A DNA stretch of 64,000 bases from Triplophysa rosa (Eukaryota; Chordata; Actinopteri; Cypriniformes; Nemacheilidae), in the NCBI RefSeq assembly GCF_024868665.1, contig NC_079891.1:26649525-26713524 (forward strand), given 5' to 3'. Below, piece after piece: positions 1-12,200 of the stretch; position 1 is the stretch's first letter; every line of letters starts with the position of its first letter. The translations under genes and the position numbers were made by a program. Under the pieces are notes generated by a model that saw only the letters and a program-made list of their open reading frames with translations, was not told the origin of the DNA and did no database searches.

Positions 1-227
1 ATTCAGTGTAGTGCCATGAGTCATCAATACTTTTGATCCGTTTATCTGGCTGAGAAAAGAGCGTAACCGTAAAATCTGTATTTCTGCTGAATGTACTTTT
101 GGAAGTACAATAGCATGCAGATGACTTCAAAGTTTGTTGTTGTGGCTTTTCTTGTACAATTCTATCATATAATTTATCTTTCCATTTTTATTCTCATTAC
201 AATGTATCTCTCTCTCTGTGTCTGCAG

Positions 228-3200
228 TCTTTAATGTCTACCACAGCGTTTGGTCTGGGCTCTAAGTACTTTGCCCTGTATGAAGTGGCTGGGGTGGGGA
301 TCCAGTGGCGCACTATCAACCAGTCACCTGTAGAGGGCGATGATTTTAACCTCCTCCTGTCTGTGGTCATGCTTATCATTGATGCCATTGTGTACGGTGT
401 GCTCACCTGGTACATTGAGGCTGTGCATCCAGGTAAGCAATCGTACTATCACTATCTAGTATGGGATGCTAATATCAGCTCTGTTAAAGTCATTTTTACT
501 TGGGATGCACAACATTGGATTTTTGCAGATATCTTATATGCTTGTATTCCTACTCATTTTAGCCGATAGTCAATACCAATATAGGCCTCTTATATCATTT
601 TTTGGTTCCAGTATCTTATTTCCAAAGAATACAGATTATAATTACATTATTATCAAATCAATCACTGCTGATTTCTTAGAGGCAGATTGTAAATTGTAAT
701 GTTTTCATTTTGGCAAGTCATATGAGCATCAGTTTTCACATCAGGCCAATGCAGATAATTATTAACCCATTATCAACCAATAATATTGTGCATCCCAATC
801 AGCAACACATTCACATCAACATATCAGTGTTAAATAAATAAAAAATTCTTCAACAGTTTTTTTCTGTTTTCTAAGGTCTGTGACAGTATTCTTTGCGTTT
901 GTTTTTCTTCCAGGGATGTACGGGCTGCCCCGCCCATGGTACTTTCCTTTGCAGAAATCCTATTGGTTGGGTAGTGGACGTATTGAGACATGGGAGTTGC
1001 CGTGGGGCAGCAGCACCAGGCTGAGTGTGATGGAAGAGGACCAGGCTTGTGCTATGGAACACAGACGCTCAGGTTCTTTCAACATCTATAATTTTCTAAT
1101 TTTAAGGGCCAGTGTGTAATTTTCGGGAGGATCTATTGACAGAAATGCAATATAATATACATAACTATGTCTTCAGAGGTGTATAAAGACCTAACATAAT
1201 GAAGGGTTATGTTTTTATTACCTTAGAATGAGCTATTTCTATCTACATACACCGCGGGTCCGCTTATATGGAATTCGCCATGTTGTTTCTACAGTAGCCC
1301 TAAATGGACAAACTGCTCTACAGAGGGCGTTTCGTAAATACGTTATCTCCTTCGGCAAAGAAGTGAAAACGTGACGACATCTTAGTTCTGTGTCAGCCAC
1401 AATAGTGCTTCGAAATGGAGGGTGGAGTGAGCCGTTGGTTGCAATTCGCAACCTCACAGCTAGATGCCACTAAATTTCTTACACTGCACCTTTAATATCA
1501 GTTATGACATAGTTAATAATGGTTTGGTTCTATCAACTTTCCTGTAGAAATGAGATAATTGTTACTACAATTGTAACTAAATGTGTGCGTTTTTGTTGCT
1601 TAGAGGAAACTCGTGGAATTGAAGAAGAGCCCAGTCACTTACCGCTTGTGGTGTGCATAGACAAACTAACCAAAGTCTACAAGACTGGGAGCAAACTGGC
1701 CCTAAACAAGTTAAGCTTAAACCTGCATGAGAACCAGGTCGTCTCCTTCCTGGGACACAATGGGGCTGGCAAGACCACCACTATGTGAGTGAGGAATGAT
1801 TTTGGTTGTGTGTTGAAAACCTGCAGAACATTTGTTAACATCACATCTCTCATAGGTCCATTCTCACTGGACTGTTTCCGCCCACCTCCGGCTCCGCTAC
1901 TATATACGGCCATGACATTCGCACAGAGATGGAGCGCATCCGACAAAATTTAGGCATGTGTCCTCAGCACAACGTTCTGTTTGACAAGCTGAGCGTGGAG
2001 GAACATTTGTGGTTCTACTCGCGTCTTAAGGGCATGGCTGAAGAAGACATCCGCAAGGAGATGGACAAGTGGGTTAACGTGCATGTTTCGCCAAAGTTTT
2101 TTTGTTTCGTTCCTAAAACAAAGTTGCTGAAGGTGTGTTTGAATGCACAGGATGATAGAAGATCTAGAGCTGTCCAACAAGCGTCACAGTCTGGTACAGA
2201 CTCTGTCTGGGGGGATGAAGAGGAAGCTGTCGGTGGCGATCGCGTTTGTGGGTGGGTCTCGGGCGGTGATTTTGGATGAACCCACAGCGGGGGTCGACCC
2301 CTATGCACGGCGGGCGATCTGGGATCTCATTCTAAAATATAAACAAGGTGACCTTTTATTACCTCTCACAGCTGACACATATTTCTAAATACGTGAATAT
2401 TTAACTATAGCATTTAAAACCATGTGTGTATGATCAGGCCGTACCATTCTGCTCTCGACTCACCATATGGATGAGGCTGATCTGTTGGGAGACCGTATCG
2501 CCATCATCTCTCACGGCAAGCTGAAGTGCTGCGGTTCACCGCTGTTTCTCAAGAGCACATATGGAGATGGCTACAAGCTCACTCTTGTCAAGTCGCAGAG
2601 TGACGCTGCAGGTATATGTCTCTCCTCATTTCAATTTTTGTTAAAGGGACAGTTCACCCCCAAACATTTTTTTGTCCTCATTTACTCACCCTCGAGTTGT
2701 TCCAAATCTGTATAAATCTCTTTGTTCTGATGAACACAGAGAAAGATATTTGGAGGAATGCTTGTAACCAAACAGTTCTTGGCCACCATTGACTACCATA
2801 GTTGGAAAAATGACAATGGTAGTCAAAAGTGCCCCAGACGTGTTTGCTTTCCTACATTCTTCAAATTATCTTCATTTGTGTTCCAACAGAGCAAAGAAAT
2901 TTATAAAGCATGGTAGTCAATGGTGGCCAAGAACTGTTTGGTTACAAGCATTCTCCAAATATCTTTCCAAAAATCTACAAAGAGATTTATACAGATTTGG
3001 AAGGGTAAATGAAGACAGATTTTTCATTTTTGGGTGAACTATCCTTTTAAGAGGGTTTGTTGAGCTGTGTGTTTGAGTATGGAGCAATGTGATTTCTCTT
3101 TTCCATTTGTCCCTTTTTCCCCATCTCTGCAAACTTTTTTTTCTTATCTTTTAGTAAAAATAATATCCTTAAAACAAGATAAATCTGCTTCAGTGCATAT

Positions 3201-6200
3201 TTAGCCAGAGAGAATATATCTTGAATTATAGTTGTTTTTCTTACCCCACAGGCAAATTGATTTGCTTTAAGAATAAATCTAACAGAAGCGTAACGTTTTA
3301 GTCAGGTTTACACTTAGAGCAAGAAATAAATGAAACAAGAAAAATAAGTGTAGGAAACATGAACTTAATTCAAGATATATTACCAACCAGTCTTATTATT
3401 TTATACGGTAGTTTTGTTTCTCGAGTGAATTGAGCCTTTTTCTATGACCTGCTATTTGTTTTGTACTTCTCTTTTATCTTTTTTTTACTGTTACTCTGTG
3501 CTGTTCTTCCTTTTATTGTTAGATTTTTAATAAAATCATATTCCGCTCTGCACCATCACTTCTCATCTTTCCTCTTCCATGACCCAATATCATGCGTCTG
3601 TCTGTTCTCAGATCAGTCAAGCCAGTCTCCGTCCGCTTTGATATCTCCGTGTTCAGAGAGCAGAGTTACACAGTTCATCCGTCAGTACGTGGCCTCCTGC
3701 CTGCTGGTGTCCGACTCCAACACTGAGCTCTCTTATGTCCTGCCGTCAGAGGCGGTGAAGAAAGGCTGTTTCGAGAGGCTCTTTCAGGTACACAGTTTGA
3801 AAGGGCACGGGTTAGAACTTAGAATCGCTTGCTGGTGAAGAAAGAGGATTCTGTGTGACAGGCGTTTAAGAAAGAATGGTTTATATAAATGGTCGCTGAA
3901 TGTTAGATGTGTTTTCTCAGGCTCTGGAACAGAGTTTGGACCGCCTGGCTTTGACCAGCTTCGGTGTGATGGACACTACACTGGAGGAGGTCTTTCTGAA
4001 GGTTTCAGAGGAGGATCTGTCACTGGAGAACAGCGATGCAGGTCAGTGGGGCTCAGAAAGAATGTTAATCTATCTACATTTACATTTATACAGCTTACAT
4101 GTATATCTTCTCTTTTATTGTGATATAACATAAAAGTAACAAAAAAAGTTGCAAAACCATTATTATGATATACGTAACATCACACATACCATCCACCCCT
4201 ACATTGAAGAATCACTGTAAAAAGATACTGTAGAAATTACAGTATTACTGGCAGCAGTTTGCCAGTAACTTACTGTAGATTTATATTTATGTAATTGACT
4301 AGCAACAGTTTGTTCAAGGATAAATGAACATTAAACATTAACAAGTCTTTGGGCCCTATCATACACCCGGCGCAACGTGGCGCAAGGCGCAACACAAGTG
4401 TTTTTGCTAGTTTCAGCCCGACGCAGTTCTCATTTTCCTGTCCTGCGCTGCGTTGTTTAAATAGCAAATGCATTTGCGCTCATTTGTGCGCCCATGGGCG
4501 TGTTGGTGTTTTCAGGCACATTGTTGGCGCGTTGCTATTTTGAGGAACTAAAAATAGACTGCGCCATAGACCAACTCAAACCTGGTCTAAAGTAAATGCC
4601 GCAATATTTTTTTGTTATTTAAGGAGTGCATTAGTAGAAAATGCGCCCCTGAAACAGGGTCCACAACTCACTTTACAGTTTCACTTTACTTACTACACAG
4701 AGGGAAGCCCAGCGGCACACAAACATGCCAAATATAAAAACTAAATGGAGTACAATGTAAAAGATTATTATTGTGTACATAAAGATAAAAATCCAGCTTG
4801 TCCTGTAGATGGTGCATTTCCTCTCTGCAGAAGCGTCCAGTCTTTGCTCTTGCAAATTCCGCCGTAGCGAATCCGCCAAGGCGCGAGCGCAACTGGCTCT
4901 TAAAGGGAATGAGAGATGAGACTCTGATTGGTTTACTGCACAACACATTACGCCCAAAAAACACCCATTACTCATTAAGAGAATCGGGACAACCCATTTA
5001 GACCTTGCGCCCGGGCACGCCGACCGTTTTCCCATCGTTAAACTAGCAAAAGTGGATTCGGACACGCCTTAAGTGCACCTGCACCGTGCGCTTTAAACCA
5101 TGTGCTTAAAATAGGGCCCTCTATCTTTACAAAAAAAAAACTGTAAAATAAAAGCCACGTGCAAAGCATTATGGGAACCAGAAATCCTCAGCAACCTTTT
5201 TGTTTTCTTTCTCGTAATTTTGGTTCCCAGAATGCTTTGCATGAGGCCGTAATTTTATAGTTTTTTTTCTGTAAAGATAAAGACTTGTTAATGTTTAATG
5301 TTCATTTATCTTTGAACAAACTGTTGCCAGATAAATATAAATCTACTGTAAGTTACTGGCAACTAGCTGCATAACTACAGCAACATGTTTAAGTATGATA
5401 AGCTATTTCAATTCCTCTAATTTTTTTGTCAGATATAAAAAGCTCTCCTGGTGGAGCATCAGCGGGAAAGCCCACCAATCCGCTTGGAGGGCCACAGTGC
5501 GAGGGAGCCCCAGCAGGGGCCGTGACCCGGCCGGAGGTGGAGCTCAGTAACCTCATGATGTGTTCCAGACTGAGCCCAAGCCAGGCGTCACTGCAGTCCG
5601 GCTCATCTCTGGGCTCAGTGAGAGGGGATGAAGGGGGTCTCTATGCTGACTTCTATGGAGACTACTGTCCACTGTTTGATAATGGCCACGATCCTGACTC
5701 GGCCAGTCTTAGAGGTAATGAACTGAGGATACGCTTTGTAGTAAGAGCTGTTAGTTTCTCAAAGTTACAAGTTCACCCAAAAATAAAAATCATGTCATTA
5801 TGTATTCTTCCTTATGTCATTCAAACCTGTAATGACTTTTTCTTCCGTGGAACACAAAGCCACTGAGACAATGTCTCAGTGGCTTTGTTACCATACAATG
5901 TCAATGGGGGGCAGTGTTATTTGGTTACCAACATTTTTTTAAATATCTTTTGTGTTCTGCAGAAGAAAGAAATTCATATAGGTTTGGAACAACATGAGGG
6001 TGTTCCTTAGTTCAGGCTTTTAGAAAGGATGTTTTGACTGGTACCGTTTACCTCTTCCGGTCACTTAAAGCCAAAGCAGACTGTCTGAGACAAAGCACAT
6101 CTTTGAAGACCTGCAGGTAGAAGATAAAGTGCTCACCTACCACCGAGAGTAATATAGACCTTCCATGTCTCTATAGATGAAGAGCGCTCTGCTGAGCGGG

Positions 6201-9200
6201 CCGTACAGGAGGGTCAGGGCAGCTTTAAGCTCGAGGGCTGGTGGCTCAAACTTCGTCAGTTTCATGGGCTGATAGTGAAAAGGTTTCACTGCGCCAAGAG
6301 AAACACCAAGGGCATTTTATCTCAGATCCTGTTGCCCGCTTTCTTCGTCTGTGTGGCCATGACCGTAGCCCTGTCTGTGCCAGAGATTGGTAAGAAGAAC
6401 AAAGCCCCTTGAGTCTTTACTGTTTGTGTGCTGTTTTTTAAGGCTTAAAATCGCGTCATGTATTAATAGTTTTATTTTGCAGTGACTGTTAATATGATGA
6501 TGCTTTTGGCTGTAAATCCAATATTTTCAGCAAAATTAATATATAATCAATAAATATATAGCCAATATACAGCTGCATACATTTCACAGTATATCTGCAG
6601 TATAAACTGTACAGAACAGAACGTCATCTAGTTGGTACACATCTACTATCGCTTAATATATACTGTCATACTGTCCAGTACTAAGTGCAAGCTTTTCTGA
6701 TGATTTCTTGGATTCTGCAGGTGATCTTCCCCCCCTCATTCTGTCTCCATCTCAATATCACAACTACACACAACCTCGTGGAAACTTCATCCCTTATGCC
6801 AATGAAGACAGACTTCAGTTCAGGTCAGACAAAACAATGTAGAGAAATGCTTTATTATTAGTTTATTTCATAAAAATATGTCACACAGGCATATCAGAGG
6901 TGTATTTAAGCCTGTAAGCAATCTTTTATACTTTTCTGTAATGTAATGTACTTTAGGCTGCTTGTTGTATAATGTATTATGTTGGGGTTTCATTTCTAAT
7001 TTGTATGTTATCAGTTTTTCACTACATGATTATTTTGGCCAAAAAATCACAATAGCTCTGTGCATGTAATGAAGACGCTCCTTCTCTCTTAACGTTATTC
7101 TGTTCCTCCAGGAGTAAAATGTCTCCAGACGCCACCCCACAGAGGATAGTAAACACCCTTCGCCTGCCCTCCGGAGTGGGTGGGACTTGTGTGCTAAAAA
7201 CTCCCTTTAACAGCACTCTGGACCAGCTGGCCCAAACGCTGAACCCGTACGCCAACAACTCCAAAACTCTGGCAGCCCGCTACTTTGACTCCATGTGCCT
7301 AGATTCCTTCACTCAGGGTGTGCCTTTGTCAAATTTCGTGCCCCCGCCTCCCTCACCTGCCCCCTCAGATGACCCAGAGGCACATTTTGAAGACGGCCTG
7401 TGGAACTATACCGCTGCTCCGCCCACTACCGTCAGAGGTGAGAGTTTATTTGTGCTTGCCTCCGTTTCATCAAAGCTCATCGGTCTGTACATTTCAAGTT
7501 AAAGAGTACATTCCTCAATATTTTTAAGGGCTTATTTTGGTTTATGGAGTGTCCGACAACAAGTTTATGTACATACATGATGTAAAAATACTATTATTTC
7601 GTAATAATAAGCAGTTTTTATTACCTTACTTCTTGACTGACTCTCAAATGATTCGTTCCGCGATTCATCTGTGTAATCTCCGCCTTTCCGCCAGCGTAGT
7701 CTGATCTGATTGGTCAGATAGTGTAGTCTGCTGTGCTTGGTCAGATGGTCTAGTCTGCTGTGATTGGTCAAATGGTCTAGTCTGCTGTGATTGGTCAAAC
7801 GCGTTCAGCATGTGTCGCAAATGGACCGCCTATCATTACTGCTGTATTACGGTTTGCAGGTGGTTGGATATTAACAGTGTATAGAGAGAGATGGCGTCGA
7901 TTTTACCTTACCAGTTCGAGCCCGAGTCTGACGAATCATTCTTTAATCCTTATACAGATGCCAGTAAGAAAAAGGACTGTTTTAGACACTTCTCTTGTAA
8001 CAGTTAGTTATCACGGCATACAGTGTACGGTGTTCGTATCTTCAGATGTTATTATAACTATAGTACACCACGCAGTTCTTGAAATAAAGACTTTGCGAGT
8101 TAATATGGTTGAACACTTACATTAGCGCAACGAGTTTATAGCTAACGTTAGGTAAACAAACAGTAACAACCCCAAAAATAACGGTAACGTTAGCTAAACA
8201 CAGACATGAGATAACGTCACACAAATTTAATTTTAAGTAAAGACAAAAATAAAGAGTCACACTTACAGGTTGTGATTCGGTGGAGCTTACAGGTCCAAAT
8301 AAAGTTGGTATTGCAACATCTTTTAAGGAAAGACGTTTAATGTATCCTGCAGTAAAGGCGCCAAGATTGATGAAGCAATCTTCGGTAAAATGACGCGCGC
8401 AAAGTAAAACGTTCGGTTNTGGCTTATTTTGGTTTATGGAGTGTCCGACAACAAGTTTATGTACATACATGATGTAAAAATACTATTATTTCGTAATAAT
8501 AAGCAGTTTTTATTACCTTACTTCTTGACTGACTCTCAAATGATTCGTTCCGCGATTCATCTGTGTAATCTCCGCCTTTCCGCCAGCGTAGTCTGATCTG
8601 ATTGGTCAGATAGTGTAGTCTGCTGTGCAGTGTTAATTTCGTTAACGAAAACTATGACGAAAAGTATTCGTTAACGACATGTTTTCACTGACGAAAACGA
8701 GACGATAACTAAATAAAAATGAATGCATTATAACGAAAACTGTAATAAAAATATACTGACATTTTCGTCAACTAATAAAAACGAGACGAAAATATTCTTG
8801 TCCCACCTGGCGGACATCAGTTTGCGCGCATGTGCTGCTTATCTCATATAAACGGCAGAGAGAAGTCTCTGGGAGAAGGGGAAGCACACACATGTATTCT
8901 GTGTCTCCACGCGGGTTACAAAGCGTCTTATTTTCTTCACGATCGCCGGTAAAACGCCGCAAACTTGAAGCGCGACTGCAGGCGAGTCACCCCGAAACAC
9001 ATTACGAAGGCAAGCTCAAAGGTTTTATATGCCAATGTTAACTTAACACGAGCTGCTGCATAACGTGAAATGCAACATAGAGTCAGCCAAAAGAAACCAG
9101 CGCTGTCCTCTACTGATTATAGAAGTGATGAAGTGAGTCAAACTGTACATTCCAACCAAATATGTAACATGTTTGCATGACTAAAGAAATGTAATACAAT

Positions 9201-12200
9201 TTATATAATATGTCTTTTTGAAAGCTATTCTCATTCATTGCTGTCTCAAGCAAAGACAGTGCGCTCTTTCTTCAAATAGGCATGCCATGAGCCAATAGCC
9301 TTTGAGTGTGAGCCCTGTCAGAGCGTTTCATTGGTTGAATGAACTGAATGAATACGCCCTACTTAACGAGTCAATTGAGTCAAATGGAATTGAACGAACT
9401 GGAACATGTCGTTCATGGTCTAATACTCTGCGTTCCAACAATGCATATCTAGTTACTGGAATTTTCTGAAAAATAAAGGTAATGACCTGGTTTAATTTCA
9501 TTCTAAGGTGAAGTAAATTATGTCAAAACAGTTGAATCTTTGTATGGAACATTTAATTACACCAAGTAAATGATTTAAACCATTTAGATTTTAGTAGACT
9601 AAATATAATGTATATTTATTCGACTAAAATGTTTTTCATATTTCGTCGACTAAAACTAGACTAAAACTAAAATGATGGGGTTGACTAAAATGTGACTAAA
9701 ACTAAATTGCATTTTCGTCAAAAGACTATGACTAAAACTAAATCAAAATTTGCTGTCAAAATTAACACTGTGCTGTGATTGGTCAGATGGTCTAGTCTGC
9801 TGTGATTGGTCAAATGGTCTAGTCTGCTGTGATTGGTCAAACGCGTTCAGCATGTGTCGCAAATGGACCGCCTATCATTACTGCTGTATTACGGTTTGCA
9901 GGTGGTTGGATATTAACAGTGTATAGAGAGAGATGGCGTCGATTTTACCTTACCAGTTCGAGCCCGAGTCTGACGAATCATTCTTTAATCCTTATACAGA
10001 TGCCAGTAAGAAAAAGGACTGTTTTAGACACTTCTCTTGTAACAGTTAGTTATCACGGCATACAGTGTACGGTGTTCGTATCTTCAGATGTTATTATAAC
10101 TATAGTACACCACGCAGTTCTTGAAATAAAGACTTTGCGAGTTAATATGGTTGAACACTTACATTAGCGCAACGAGTTTATAGCTAACGTTAGGTAAACA
10201 AACAGTAACAACCCCAAAAATAACGGTAACGTTAGCTAAACACAGACATGAGATAACGTCACACAAATTTAATTTTAAGTAAAGACAAAAATAAAGAGTC
10301 ACACTTACAGGTTGTGATTCGGTGGAGCTTACAGGTCCAAATAAAGTTGGTATTGCAACATCTTTTAAGGAAAGACGTTTAATGTATCCTGCAGTAAAGG
10401 CGCCAAGATTGATGAAGCAATCTTCGGTAAAATGACGCGCGCAAAGTAAAACGTTCGGTTTATACTCCTTTGGTGTCGTTTGAAAAATAAATAGTAACCA
10501 TTTTTCCTCAGAAGTTCTTCCTTTGGTAGTGAAAATAAGACTGACTTAGTTTCACTACATAGAACACAGCTTCTCTTAGACATGATGCACACGTCACGAA
10601 CGAGCTAGTACAGTGTTTGGGGAGGAGAGAGTTAAGTTTTCGCAGTCAGTAGGCGGGGATTTTTCTAGTGACGTAGGTACATTGTGGTTAAAGATTCGGA
10701 CAGGTCATGGCTTGTTCGCGTGATTCAGAGTCGATTACCTTTTTTATAAGCTAATAACTTTGTTATTCGTTCACCTTCGGATTTACAACTTGGCAGATTG
10801 CTTACATTCAAACACGGCAAAATTAAACACTTCATGAAATGTATTTTTTATGATCTCGAGGAATGTACTCTTTAAGGAAGTCGACATGAAAAAAGTGTGA
10901 GAAAGAAGTAATGCAAACTGATGATTCAGGTTTTGCATAAAATGTACCCCTTGGAGATGATGTCACTGGAACTAATTCTTTGAAAGCGCACTTGCTGACT
11001 TTTGCCTAAAGCGAATCTGTGCATTTTTGCTGCATAATTTAAATTATTCTGTCTTTTTCCGTGAAGCTGCGTAAGGTACATTTCACCCTGTTGTGTTTCT
11101 ACAGAGATGGCAACCTCACCCCCCACATTGCCGCTGACCATCCGGGAGCCCGTCCGATGCATCTGCTCCATGCAGGGCACAGGCTTTTCCTGTCCCAGTG
11201 GAGTCGGGGGCCGTCCACCTCTTATGAAGGTAGTAACCGGAGACATCCTGGTGGACATCACTGGTCGCAATGTGTCGGAATATCTCCTTTACACCTCTGA
11301 TCGACTCAGATTACACAGGTAGTGTTCTGAAAGGGGTCCTTTTTGCTAATATGCATCACCAAAATCTCTTGATCTCTTGTTTTTTTCATTTAGTTCAGTA
11401 CAAACTGGCATAGTGTTATTGTATTATATATTATATAGTATTACTCTATATAGTGGTGTTAAAAATTATTTAAAAAAATAATAATAATCTAACGATTGAA
11501 TATTCATGTTAACAAGTTTTATTTTTAAAAAACTTTTTCCAAACGTCCATTCATTAAAAAATATTTTGAATACTTTATTAAAATCTCCTTTATGCTTTTA
11601 AGTCAACTTAAAATCAACTTTATGATTCATGCTCGAACTTCAGATATGGAGGCTTCACTGTTGGAAACATCCAGAAATCTGTTCCAGCATCCTTTGGCAG
11701 AAAAACTCCACCTATGGTGCGCAAAATAGCAGTGAGGCGATCCTCACAGGTATACCTGACCATCCTTACCATTTTAGAGCTGATTTACATAGCTATTATA
11801 TTCTGTTATATGGTTAATGTTGTCTCTTTCTCTGCAGGTGCTGTACAATAACAAAGGATATCACAGCATGCCCACTTACCTGAATGTCCTCAACAATGCC
11901 ATTCTCAGAGCCAATCTGCCCAAAAGTAAAGGAAACCCCTCTGCATACGGTGAGACACTGACTTCACTGACTGAATAAGCTGCAAAAACTGGAAAACGTT
12001 GGATTGCTTTGTTTGCAAATGTATTTTACATTGTGTGCAAATACGCTTGTGCGTTCACAGGCATCACGGTGACCAATCATCCCATGAACAGGACCAGTGC
12101 CAGTCTTTCTTTGGACTATTTGTAAGTTTAACTCTAGTTTGTACTTCCTGTTCCATCCCTCAGGCTCTCATTTCTTGTTTCTGATTTATCGTTCTCTCTG

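Larger units (their letters stand above)
7503..10871 (-). mobile_element. Kolobok-like DNA transposon (TTAA target, THAP exon) in abca2 intron 12 of the window
   Basis: The outer ends are a perfect 14-base inverted repeat, AGAGTACATTCCTC, each bordered by TTAA (7499-7502 and 10872-10875). The minus strand carries a THAP zinc-finger exon (10309-10592). TTAA target duplication plus a THAP domain is known for the Kolobok superfamily; assigning this element there is my inference. No transposase catalytic domain is visible, so it is non-autonomous. An internal stretch is present twice (7529-8418 and 8421-10460), and the second copy carries an hAT-like insertion. Without these additions the element would be about 1.4 kb. 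A 31-base minisatellite around TGGTCTAGTCTGCTGTGATT lies at about 7690-7800 and 9775-9845. Confidence 0.6.

Noticed and set aside
4673..5065. Minus-strand frame of 130 codons in an abca2 intron
   Set aside because: It lies within the nested GGGCCCTAT element and spans its GC-rich non-coding interior; no domain is recognisable.
7690..7800. 31-base tandem repeats as a possible regulatory cluster
   Set aside because: They lie inside a transposon and recur with it; nothing points to a role in abca2 regulation.
7787..8125. 112-codon plus-strand frame occurring twice (also 9829-10167)
   Set aside because: It lies within the duplicated interior of the Kolobok-like element, has no known motif, and is repeated only because the DNA is duplicated.
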